64,000 nt of DNA from Pandoraea terrae (GTDB lineage Bacteria > Pseudomonadota > Gammaproteobacteria > Burkholderiales > Burkholderiaceae), in contig NZ_CABPRZ010000027.1 of assembly GCF_902459695.1 (NCBI RefSeq), positions 16,729-80,728 on the forward strand, in the 5' to 3' direction. This document shows, piece by piece, positions 32,141 to 40,250 of the stretch. The stretch's first letter is position 1, and each line of letters opens with the position of its first letter. The notes beneath the pieces were generated by a model, which had not been told where the DNA came from, did no database searches, and worked only from the letters and a program-made list of their open reading frames with translations. The position numbers and the translations under genes were made by a program.

Positions 32141-33306
32141 CAGAACTCGAACAGTTTCGCGCCGAGACCCGCGATTGGCTTGATGCCAATTGTCCATTGT
32201 CGATGCGGGCGCCGCTCACGCCCGACGACATGGTCTGGGCGGGCATGAACATCGTTTTCGGCTCCGAGGACCAGATGCTGTGGTTCGAGCGCATGCGTGC
32301 GCGGGGCTGGTTCGCGCCGGGGTGGCCGGTGGAATACGGCGGCGGCGGATTGTCGCCGCGCCAGGCGCGCATTGTCGAGGAGGAGATGGCGCGGCTGAAG
32401 TGCCGTCAGCCGCAGTTCAATCTCGGCATGTGGATGCTCGGCCCGGTGCTGCTCGAGTACGGCACCGATGCGCAAAAGGCCGAATTTCTGCGGCCCATCG
32501 CCGAGGGGCGGGTCCGTTGGTGCCAGGGCTTCTCCGAGCCGAACGCGGGTTCGGACCTTGCCAGCCTGAAGACATCGGCGCGTCGCGAGGGCGACATGTT
32601 CGTCGTCAACGGTTCGAAGATCTGGACATCCTACGGCGACAAGGCCGATTACATGTATGCGCTCGTGCGCACCGATGCCAATGCGCGCAAGCAGGACGGT
32701 ATCAGTTTCGTGCTGATCGACATGCATTTGCCCGGCGTGACCGTCAAGCCGATCGAGTTGATCAGCGGCAAGTCGAGCTTCTGCGAAGTGTTTTTCGACG
32801 ACGTGCGCGTTCCGGTGGGCAATCTGATCGGGCAGGAGAACGCGGGCTGGACGGTGGCCAAGTCGCTGTTGCAGCACGAACGTGCGGCGATGTCGAAATT
32901 CTCGGAGGGGCAGGCGCCGTCACACGATGCCTTGGCGGTGGCCAAGGCGTATCTGGCCGACGCCGAGCCGGTCTGGCGCGATCGCCTGGCGGCGGTGCTG
33001 ATGGACGCGCAGGCGTTCGCGCTGACGCATCAGCGTGTCAAGGAGGCCGCGCTCGCGCGCGAGGACGTGAGCGGCCCGGCGTCGATCATGAAGCTGGTGC
33101 ACAGCGAGCAAGAGGCTGCGAAATATGAACTGTTGATGCAACTCATGGGGCATCGCGGCCTGTCATGGGAGGGGGAGATGTTCACGCAGGACGAACACGA
33201 CATCTGCCGGCAATGGATGTTGTCGAAGACGTTCACGATCGCGGGCGGGTCCAGCGAAGTGCAGTTGAACATTATCGCCAAGCGTGTGCTTGGCCTGCCG
33301 GCGTGA
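32137..33306 (+). CDS. Acyl-CoA dehydrogenase, alpha-type subunit (second pair)
   Basis: A 389-aa protein with a GTG start in the 4-nt overlap with the hydrolase gene. It has WPVEYGGGGLSPRQ, QGFSEPNAGSDLASLKTSA, and the C-terminal FTIAGGSSEVQLNIIAKRVLGLP. Like the first alpha-type subunit it has Gly where medium-chain enzymes have their catalytic Glu. It is followed 10 nt later by a beta-type subunit, suggesting a second heteromeric dehydrogenase for another round of side-chain degradation. Confidence 0.87.
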   Translation: MTELEQFRAETRDWLDANCPLSMRAPLTPDDMVWAGMNIVFGSEDQMLWFERMRARGWFAPGWPVEYGGGGLSPRQARIVEEEMARLKCRQPQFNLGMWMLGPVLLEYGTDAQKAEFLRPIAEGRVRWCQGFSEPNAGSDLASLKTSARREGDMFVVNGSKIWTSYGDKADYMYALVRTDANARKQDGISFVLIDMHLPGVTVKPIELISGKSSFCEVFFDDVRVPVGNLIGQENAGWTVAKSLLQHERAAMSKFSEGQAPSHDALAVAKAYLADAEPVWRDRLAAVLMDAQAFALTHQRVKEAALAREDVSGPASIMKLVHSEQEAAKYELLMQLMGHRGLSWEGEMFTQDEHDICRQWMLSKTFTIAGGSSEVQLNIIAKRVLGLPA

Positions 33307-33316
33307 GGACACAGCC

Positions 33317-34462
33317 ATGACGACGATGTTGCTCAATGAAGAACAGCGGCTGCTGCGCGATAGCGCGCAGGAATTCCTGGCCGCGCGCTCACCGGTATCG
33401 GCGTTGCGCCGACTGCGCGACACGCGCGACGCGTTGGGTTTCGCGCCGGAACTGTGGGCGGAAATGACGGAAATGGGGTGGCCGGCATCGGTTTTCCCCG
33501 AGGCGTATGGTGGGCTCGATTTCGGCTACAAGGGGTTGGGCGCAATTTTCGAGCAGATGGGGCGGACGCTGACGGCATCGCCGCTGTTTGCGACCGTGGT
33601 GCTCGGCGGCGGGATATTGCTGGAAGCCGGAAGCGAGGCACAGCGCAGCGAGTGGTTGCCGCGCATTGTGGCCGGCGATGCGCGCTTTGCGTTGGCGGTG
33701 GACGAGAAGCCGCGTCACGATCCGCGCGCGATTGCGACGAAGGCTTGGCGCACCGATGCCGGCGGATGGTGCCTGGAAGGCGAGAAGTGGTTCGTGCTCG
33801 ACGGACATGTGGCGACGCGCCTGATCGTTGTCGCCCGGACGGCGGGGCAACCGGGCGATGTACGGGGCATCAGTCTGTTTCTGGTCGATCCTTCCGCTGG
33901 CGGGGTGTCGGTTGAGCGCACGCATATGGTGGACAGCCGCAATGCGGCGCGTGTTCGGTTGCGGGATGTCCACGTGGGCGAGGATGCGTTGATCGGTGTG
34001 GCCGATGGTGGCTTCGCGGCATTGGATGCTGTGCTCGATCGCGCGCGCATCTGTCTGGCGGCGGAGACGCTGGGCGTGATTCGTGAGACGTTCGATCAAA
34101 CGATCGCCTATCTCAAACAGCGCGTGCAGTTTGGCGTGCCGATCGGTTCGTTTCAGGCGTTGCAGCATCGTGCGGCGCGTCTTTACGCGGAGATTGAGCT
34201 GTTGCAAAGCTGTGTGGCGGCCGCGCTCTCGGCGGTTGACGAGGGCAGCGGCGATGTGGCGCAACTCGCGAGCCTGGCGAAGGCGCGGGCGGCTGATCTT
34301 GGCGAGCGGGTGCTCAATGAGGGGGTGCAGATGCATGGCGGCATTGGCGTGACGGACGAGCTCGACCTTGGGCTGTTTCTCAAGCGGGCGCGCGCGATGC
34401 AGGGGACATTCGGCGACGGTGTGTTTCATCGTGCGCGTTATGCCGCGCTGCGCGGCTTCTGA
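33317..34462 (+). CDS. Acyl-CoA dehydrogenase, beta-type subunit (second pair)
   Basis: A 381-aa subunit starting MTTMLLNEEQRLLRDSA; GAGGA lies eight bases upstream. It has VFPEAYGGLDFGYKGLG, YLKQRVQFGVPIGSFQ and MHGGIGVTDELDLGLF, the last resembling the first beta-type subunit. The usual SEPxxGSD flavin loop is replaced by DEKPRHDPRAIATKA, so FAD contact probably comes from the alpha subunit. Its position directly after the alpha-type gene fits an alpha2beta2 enzyme. Confidence 0.85.
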   Translation: MTTMLLNEEQRLLRDSAQEFLAARSPVSALRRLRDTRDALGFAPELWAEMTEMGWPASVFPEAYGGLDFGYKGLGAIFEQMGRTLTASPLFATVVLGGGILLEAGSEAQRSEWLPRIVAGDARFALAVDEKPRHDPRAIATKAWRTDAGGWCLEGEKWFVLDGHVATRLIVVARTAGQPGDVRGISLFLVDPSAGGVSVERTHMVDSRNAARVRLRDVHVGEDALIGVADGGFAALDAVLDRARICLAAETLGVIRETFDQTIAYLKQRVQFGVPIGSFQALQHRAARLYAEIELLQSCVAAALSAVDEGSGDVAQLASLAKARAADLGERVLNEGVQMHGGIGVTDELDLGLFLKRARAMQGTFGDGVFHRARYAALRGF

Positions 34463-34480
34463 AACTTTGGGTTAGCGAAT

Positions 34481-36175
34481 ATGCCGGAAATCATTGCCCA
34501 GTTGAAAACCGCCCGTGCGGCGTTGACCGCGCCGGGTGCGCCGTTCGAGATGATCGAGACGGTGGTGGAGGGACGTGCGCAGAAGCGATATCGCCATGCT
34601 TTTGCGACATTGCCGGCGTTTCTCGACGCAGGGCGCGCGCATGGCGAGCGCGAGTTCATGGTCTACGAGGGCGATCGCTGGACGTTCGGCCGGTTCTATC
34701 GCGCAGCGGATGCGTTGGCCCATGGCCTGCGCGATACGCTTGGCGTGAAGCCGGGCGATCGGGTGGCGATTGCGATGCGTAATCGCCCGGAGTGGGCAGT
34801 GGGGTTTGTTGCGGCCGGCCTGATCGGCGCGGTGCCGGCGCCGTTGAACAGCTTTGGTCTCGAGGCGGAGTTGTCGGATGCGCTTCGGACGGTCGATGCG
34901 CGCGTCCTGATTTGCGACGTCGATCGATATACGCGGGTGGTGGGGCATTTGGCCGATGTCGATTGCAAGGCGATCGTTGTCGACGGGGATGCGCCGGCGC
35001 ACGGCGCTGCGCTGGCGCTTGGGGCATTGCTGGAGAATGCGCCGGAGGGTGCGGTGGGCGGTGTGGCTGTCGCGCCTGACGATGCTGCGCTGATTCTCTT
35101 TACATCGGGGGCGACGAGCCATCCGAAGGGGGTGCTGTCGACGCATCTGGCATTGTGCCAATCGCTCTACAATCTCGATTTCATTGGGGCGTTGGCGGCG
35201 CAGACGTCGCCGAATGTGGTCAAGGCGATGATGGAGCGTGGATTTGCGCCGACGACACTTACGGCGGTGCCGCTGTTTCACGTGAGCGGGTTGCACGCGC
35301 AGTTGCTGTTGTCGTTGCGCCATGGCCGGCGCCTGGTGCTGATGCATCGTTGGGATCCGGCACGTGCGATCGATCTGATCAAGGCGGAGCGCATCACGCA
35401 GTTCAGCGGTGCGCCGTCGATGTTGTTGCAGGTGCTGGCGGAGCCCGGCTTTAATGATCCGGAAGTGCTGCGCAGTCTCGGGGGGCTTGGCGCGGGCGGC
35501 GCAGGGTTGCCGCAGCGGGCGATCGGGCAATTGAATCGTCTGCCTAACATGATGTCGGGCGCGGGCTTCGGCATGACGGAGAGCAACGGGGTCGGCGCAG
35601 GTATTTCGGGCGAGGCGTTCTATCGTCAGCCGACCAGCGCTGGCATGGTGTCGCCGCTGATGGAACTGCGGATCGCCGATCTCGACGGCAATCCGCTGGC
35701 CGCAGGCGAGCGAGGGGAAATCTGGCTACGCGGGGCGCCGGTGATGCAGGGGTATTGGCGCAATCCGGAGGGTACGGCGCAGGCATTGCAGGACGGCTGG
35801 CTGCGTACGGGCGATGTCGGGTACGTGGATGGCGATGGGTGTCTGTTCATCGTCGACCGGATCAAGGATGTGATCAACCGCAATGGAGAAAAGATTGCGG
35901 CCGCGGAGGTGGAGTCGTGTCTGCTGCAACATCCGAAAATCATGGAGTCTGCGGTGTTTTCGCTGCCCGACGATGTCGCAGGGGAGCAGGTGGCGGCAGT
36001 CGTGGTGCCGAAGCCGTCGTCGTCGCTTACGGTTGCCGAGGTGGATGCGCATGTTCGGGCACTGCTCGCCGCCTACAAGGTGCCTTCGCGTATCTTCGTG
36101 CGTCATGAGGCATTGCCACGGAACCCTACGGGTAAGCTCCGCAAGGCGGATTTGAAGCAGCAGTATTCGTCGTGA
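34481..36175 (+). CDS. AMP-forming acyl-CoA synthetase
   Basis: A 564-aa ligase. It has ILFTSGATSHPKGVLST (a variant of the usual SGTTGxPK loop with Ala-Thr-Ser), GAGFGMTESNG and the hinge IVDRIKDVINRNGEKI. The C-terminal NPTGKLRKADLKQQ supplies the catalytic Lys. It activates a carboxylate as a CoA thioester, probably a steroid side-chain or ring-fragment acid. It is the last gene of the long operon, followed by a gene-free gap with a strong hairpin. Confidence 0.87.
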   Translation: MPEIIAQLKTARAALTAPGAPFEMIETVVEGRAQKRYRHAFATLPAFLDAGRAHGEREFMVYEGDRWTFGRFYRAADALAHGLRDTLGVKPGDRVAIAMRNRPEWAVGFVAAGLIGAVPAPLNSFGLEAELSDALRTVDARVLICDVDRYTRVVGHLADVDCKAIVVDGDAPAHGAALALGALLENAPEGAVGGVAVAPDDAALILFTSGATSHPKGVLSTHLALCQSLYNLDFIGALAAQTSPNVVKAMMERGFAPTTLTAVPLFHVSGLHAQLLLSLRHGRRLVLMHRWDPARAIDLIKAERITQFSGAPSMLLQVLAEPGFNDPEVLRSLGGLGAGGAGLPQRAIGQLNRLPNMMSGAGFGMTESNGVGAGISGEAFYRQPTSAGMVSPLMELRIADLDGNPLAAGERGEIWLRGAPVMQGYWRNPEGTAQALQDGWLRTGDVGYVDGDGCLFIVDRIKDVINRNGEKIAAAEVESCLLQHPKIMESAVFSLPDDVAGEQVAAVVVPKPSSSLTVAEVDAHVRALLAAYKVPSRIFVRHEALPRNPTGKLRKADLKQQYSS

Positions 36176-36820
36176 TATCTCTCTACTCCGTTCTCGCGTG
36201 GTAAGCAGCGGCTTCGGCTGAGGCGGGACCCGCTTCCCACGCTCGCGCCAGCCGCTTTATCGACCCTCCTTCCGCTCCCGGAGCTCACGTCCGCTGCAGG
36301 AGGGTCGATAAAACGGCACCATCGCTACCGTGCCTTTGATTCCCTGTCCGTCGAAGACCCGCTTCACACTCCCCCGCGCGACACTTTGCCCTCCGTAACC
36401 GCCGCCAGTGCGGCACTCCCAGCGACGGTCCCTACAGCCAAAGTGTCGTGAGGCCCCGTCGTTCATCGGCCCGAGGGCAGCGTCGCAATCACTGTCAGCG
36501 TGGCTTGTCTCACGGGTGCTCCCCTCGATGCATGACGCCGGTAATGGCGTTGGTTTTGCGCAGCAAAAGTAGGGCCGTTGGCGGCCCCGGACGCCGGAAA
36601 GAGCCGCCGCCGCATGGGCCCAAACGGTGTTGACGCAACCTCGCAATACGCCAAATAACCGATGGGGGTCAGTGCTTAGTCCTAGTGGACGATGGACGGG
36701 GTCGTCTCTCGTCCAACAATGCCCGCATCAGGAGATAAAAAGCGTTGCATCGTAAATGCAATGCGATCGCAGTGGCGCTCGCCTGGTAACGCAAGGCCGA
36801 CTCAAACATTTTTGGAGACG
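36176..36820. other. Gap between catabolic operon and porin operon
   Basis: No supported gene. It contains the hairpin at 36256-36312 and, at 36688-36714, GACGA/TCGTC elements (GGACGATGGACGGGGTCGTC, then TCGTCC) that resemble the operator-like sites but with other spacing. These could control the porin operon. Confidence 0.4.
36256..36312. repeat. Long hairpin, possible terminator or repeat unit
   Basis: TTTATCGACCCTCCT (36256-36270) is the exact reverse complement of AGGAGGGTCGATAAA (36298-36312). The loop carries TCCGCTCCCG and CACGTCCGC, similar to the loop of the hairpin inside the inverted repeats at 46257 and 47586. Confidence 0.5.
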
Positions 36821-38212
36821 ATGATGAAAAGGACGACGTACGGGACCCCGCTCGCAGTGGCAATGCTGCTGCTTGCCGGCATGGGGCAAGCATATGCCAA
36901 GGTAAGTGCCGAAGAGGCCGCCAAGTTGGGTACGGAGCTCACGTGCGTGGGCGCGGAGAAGGCCGGTAACAAGGATGGCACGATTCCGGCCTACACGGGC
37001 AAGTGGCTGGGCACGCCCCCCGGCATCGAATACAAGCCGAACGTCGGCCAGAAACCGGTCGACCCGTACGCAAGCGAAAAGCCGTTGTACATCATCACGG
37101 CCGAAAACATGTCGCAGCACGCAGAGCATCTGACCGACGGTCAGAAGGCGATGTTTGCCAAGTATCCGAAGACGTTCAAGATCCCCGTCTATCCGGGTCA
37201 TCGTGATTTCCGTTATGACGACGCGGTGTGCGCCGCCATCAAGAAAAATGCCGTCAATGCCGAATTGATCGACGGGGGCATGGGCATGAAGAACACGGTG
37301 TACGGCGCGGTCGCATTCCCGATTCCGAAGAACGGCTACGAAGTTCTGTGGAACCATACGCTGCCCACGCGCGCATCCAGCGAAAGCACTATTCGTGATG
37401 CCGCCGTCGTCAATCCGAGCGGCAATGTGGTATGGGGTCGTCAGAATAACCGCAACCTCAGCGTGTTCAATGATCCGAAGCGCATGGGCAAGCCGGTCGA
37501 CTTGAACGTTCAGGCGTATTCGAGTGTGCTCACGATGCTGCCGGCGCGCGAGAAGGGCGGTGTGTCGGTGTCTCAGGAGCCGATGAATTTCGCCACAGGA
37601 AAGCGCTTGGCATGGAGCTATGACCCAGGTACGCGCCGTGTACGCCAAGTGCCGGAATACGGCTTCGATCAGCCGATCGGCGGCACGTCGGGGATGCTGA
37701 TGATCGATGAGGATCGTCTGTTCAACGGATCGCCGGAACGCTTCAATTTCAAGCTGCTCGGCAAGAAGGAAATTTATATCCCGGCCAATACGTACAAGCT
37801 GCACGCCGAAGGTGTGAAGTACGCCGACCTGATCAAGCCGGGTCATGCCAATCCAGATTTCCTGCGCTATGAACTGCGCCGGGTGTGGGTCGTCGAGGCC
37901 GATCTCAAAGAGGGGTTCCGTCACCTTTACAAGAAGCGTGTGCTGTTCTTCGATGAGGATACCTGGCACGCGGTGATGGCCGATAACTATGACGCCCGCG
38001 GTCAACTGTGGAAGCACGCAGAGCTGAATTACTACTATGCGTTCGACATGCACGCATGGCAGGCCGGTACTTCGTTTTATTATGACCTGAACTCCGGCGG
38101 CTACGTCGGCTACAACCTGTTCCAGGAAGCGAAGCTCGGCCCGGTCCTGAACAAGGCCAACCTGACCCCGGAAGATTTCACGCCCGAAGCCGCGCGTGCC
38201 ATGGGTAACTGA
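36821..38212 (+). CDS. DUF1329 outer-membrane/periplasmic protein
   Basis: A 463-aa exported protein. The start pair ATG-ATG at 36821/36824 follows TTGGAGACG. The signal peptide ends at QAYA. The mature start KVSAEEAAKLG and later elements (RAFLFYDPGTRRVRQVPEYG-like stretch, SGMLMIDEDRLFNGSPERF, FDMHAWQAGTSFYYDLNSGGYVG) identify DUF1329, a LolB-like fold of about 450 residues. DUF1329 and DUF1302 genes regularly sit together with an RND protein in clusters for hydrophobic substrates such as steroids, and probably help move them across the outer membrane. Confidence 0.88.
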   Translation: MMKRTTYGTPLAVAMLLLAGMGQAYAKVSAEEAAKLGTELTCVGAEKAGNKDGTIPAYTGKWLGTPPGIEYKPNVGQKPVDPYASEKPLYIITAENMSQHAEHLTDGQKAMFAKYPKTFKIPVYPGHRDFRYDDAVCAAIKKNAVNAELIDGGMGMKNTVYGAVAFPIPKNGYEVLWNHTLPTRASSESTIRDAAVVNPSGNVVWGRQNNRNLSVFNDPKRMGKPVDLNVQAYSSVLTMLPAREKGGVSVSQEPMNFATGKRLAWSYDPGTRRVRQVPEYGFDQPIGGTSGMLMIDEDRLFNGSPERFNFKLLGKKEIYIPANTYKLHAEGVKYADLIKPGHANPDFLRYELRRVWVVEADLKEGFRHLYKKRVLFFDEDTWHAVMADNYDARGQLWKHAELNYYYAFDMHAWQAGTSFYYDLNSGGYVGYNLFQEAKLGPVLNKANLTPEDFTPEAARAMGN

Positions 38213-38238
38213 ATAATTTTTATCGGGGAGACAGCGTA

Positions 38239-39846
38239 ATGCGCATTCAACAAACCGCCCTGGCGGCCGCAGCAATGGCGTTGGTGAGCACGGCGCCGGC
38301 ATATGCAGGCGACACCATCGAGTTCGACAACGGCGTGATGCTGGACTGGGCGTTGACAACCACCTACACCGCCGGGATGCGGGTCAAGAATCCCGACGCG
38401 ATTCTGTCAGGTGCCGCCAACGGTGGGGCGAACGACGGGGATAACAATTTCCGGCGCGGCTCGCTCACGACCAACCGGCTCGCCGGATTGTTCGAAAGCA
38501 AGATCTACAAGGGCCAGACCGGCTTCGTGTTCTCGGGCAGTTCGTTCTATGACGATGTTTATCATCGCAGCAACGACAATACGGGCCCGATCAATACGGT
38601 CGGGCCGGTCGATCAGTTCACGCGTTCGGCACGCTTTTATCAGGGCGGTTATACGCGTTTGCTTGACGCTTACGCGTATAGCACGTTCGATGTCGGTTCC
38701 ACTCGCGCGACGGTGCGCGCAGGCCAGCATGTGGTGAATTGGGGCGAAGCGCTGTACTTCCCAAGCATGGGCCTGGCACAAGGCCCGGCCGATGGCACGA
38801 AGACCGGCATTCCGGGTACCGAGACCAAGGATCAGTTGTTGCCGGAAGGTCAGGTCTCGACTTCAGTGCAGATGAATTCGCGCTGGACCCTGCTCGGCCA
38901 GTTGCAGTTCGACTGGCATCCGACGCTGGCGCCGGCGGTGGGCTCGTTCCTGAGCGGCTCGGATGCGACAGGACCCGGGGCGCAGTGTTTGCAGCCAGTG
39001 ATCAACGGGGTGTGTACGTTCGGGCGGCGCGGCAGCGATATCGCGCCAAGCAACTTCGGTCAGTGGGGCACAGGTACGCGTTATCGCGTGTCCGATGAAA
39101 CGGAAGTGGGTTTGTATTACCTGAACTACAAGGACCGTACGCCTTTGCCGGTGATCAATTCGTTCGTGCCGGGCGGAGCGTACAACATCAAGTATTTCGA
39201 TAACGTTCACTTGATCGGCGCGACCTTCAGCACGCTCGTCGGCAGCAAGACGACGCTTGCCGGCGAAATCACGCAGAAGATCGGTGCGCCGGTATTCGTC
39301 GACACGATCGTCAGCCCGGCAACCAAGGCTACGGTGCCGACACCCACGCGCGCCAATATCCTGCAGGCGAACCTGAACGCATTGGTCAACATGGGCCGCA
39401 CGCCGTTGGCCGACTCGCTGACGCTGATCGGTGAAGTGTCGTACGTGCACGTAAGCAATGTCACGTCGATCAAGGCACCGGGCGTGGAATCGCTGGGCGC
39501 GGCGGCGGCGTTCTTCCCGTCCAGCGACTCGTTGAGCATGGCGCGCGATTCGGTAGCGGCGTCGGCCACGGCAAGCTTCAGCTATCCCGGTATCTTCACG
39601 GATTGGGATCTGACGGTGCCGATCAGCTATTCGCAACAGCTCGCCGGTGCATCGATCACGGGCGGCGTGGGCGGGGGAAAGGGTGACAAGCGCTATAGCC
39701 TGGGGTTGAATTTCACGTTCCGCAACAATCTGCAGATCGCGCTGAATTACCTGGGCTATCTGGGCAGTCCGTCGATCAAGTTGCCCTACACGCGTCAGTT
39801 GACCGACCGTGACCAGGTCTCGATTGTCGCGAAGTACAAGTTCTGA
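38239..39846 (+). CDS. DUF1302 outer-membrane channel protein
   Basis: A 535-aa protein; signal peptide MRIQQTALAAAAMALVSTAPAYA (cut after AYA), with GGGGAGA before the ATG. The mature protein begins with DTIEFDNGVMLDWALTTTYT and consists of alternating beta strands with aromatic girdles. It ends in RDQVSIVAKYKF, with a terminal Phe as in outer-membrane barrels. DUF1302 proteins are found with steroid and hydrocarbon degradation genes. I infer a role in uptake of the hydrophobic substrate, together with the DUF1329 protein 26 nt upstream. Confidence 0.88.
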   Translation: MRIQQTALAAAAMALVSTAPAYAGDTIEFDNGVMLDWALTTTYTAGMRVKNPDAILSGAANGGANDGDNNFRRGSLTTNRLAGLFESKIYKGQTGFVFSGSSFYDDVYHRSNDNTGPINTVGPVDQFTRSARFYQGGYTRLLDAYAYSTFDVGSTRATVRAGQHVVNWGEALYFPSMGLAQGPADGTKTGIPGTETKDQLLPEGQVSTSVQMNSRWTLLGQLQFDWHPTLAPAVGSFLSGSDATGPGAQCLQPVINGVCTFGRRGSDIAPSNFGQWGTGTRYRVSDETEVGLYYLNYKDRTPLPVINSFVPGGAYNIKYFDNVHLIGATFSTLVGSKTTLAGEITQKIGAPVFVDTIVSPATKATVPTPTRANILQANLNALVNMGRTPLADSLTLIGEVSYVHVSNVTSIKAPGVESLGAAAAFFPSSDSLSMARDSVAASATASFSYPGIFTDWDLTVPISYSQQLAGASITGGVGGGKGDKRYSLGLNFTFRNNLQIALNYLGYLGSPSIKLPYTRQLTDRDQVSIVAKYKF

Positions 39847-39854
39847 TCGGACGT

Positions 39855-39883
39855 CCCCGGCGCAGCGCAACGATGCGCCGGGG
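39855..39883 (+). terminator. GC-rich hairpin after porin operon
   Basis: CCCCGGCGCA (39855-39864) pairs perfectly with TGCGCCGGGG (39874-39883); no T run follows. Confidence 0.5.
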
Positions 39884-39927
39884 GCACGATCGCAGTCTGC
39901 GTTTGTGAAATGTTGTTGTGCATGACG

Positions 39928-39960
39928 CGCCGTCCCTCACCGGACGGCGTTTTTTATTTC
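39928..39960 (+). terminator. Rho-independent terminator of the porin operon
   Basis: CGCCGTCC (39928-39935), loop CTCACC, GGACGGCG (39942-39949), then TTTTTTATTT. Confidence 0.85.
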
Positions 39961-40024
39961 GTCGCCTGGGCCGCGGCGTCGATGCGGGCGGCGATCGCCA
40001 CAGGGATGATGCTTGCATGGCAGT

Positions 40025-40172
40025 TCAATCGGGCACGGCAGGCGCCCACTGGACGCCGTTGGCATGGCCGCCGCCGTCGACGAATAGCGTGTTGCCGGTG
40101 ACATAGCGAGCGTCGTGGGTGTACAGGTGCGGGTTGACACCGTTGAGCGAGCACAGATTGATGACGCGGCCG
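40025..40172 (-). pseudogene. Remnant of a short-chain dehydrogenase gene
   Basis: On the minus strand the frame reads RVINLCSLNGVNPHLYT, then DARYVTGNTLFVDGGGHANG, and stops at 40025. The first part matches the mid-protein strand of SDRs (INxSSxNG) and the second the C-terminal YVTGxxxxVDGG. The YxxxK catalytic segment and about 80 residues that should lie between them are missing, and so is the N-terminal half. It lies between two terminators and is probably a decayed gene. Confidence 0.65.
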
Positions 40173-40189
40173 CACGCGTGCCTGCGATG

Positions 40190-40228
40190 AAAAAAAACGG
40201 CGCCGCTCCCCCCAAAGGCGCGGCGCCG
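40190..40228 (-). terminator. Rho-independent terminator of the RND gene
   Basis: Read on the minus strand, CGGCGCCGC pairs with GCGGCGCCG (plus-strand arms 40198-40206 and 40220-40228) and is followed by a run of eight T (plus-strand A run 40190-40197). Confidence 0.8.
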
Positions 40229-40250
40229 GAAAGTGCTGCCGACGGGAGGC

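Noticed and set aside
36257..36646. 129-codon minus-strand frame in the gap before the porin operon
   Set aside because: No ribosome binding site, Cys/Arg-rich composition and it runs through a long inverted repeat; judged non-coding.
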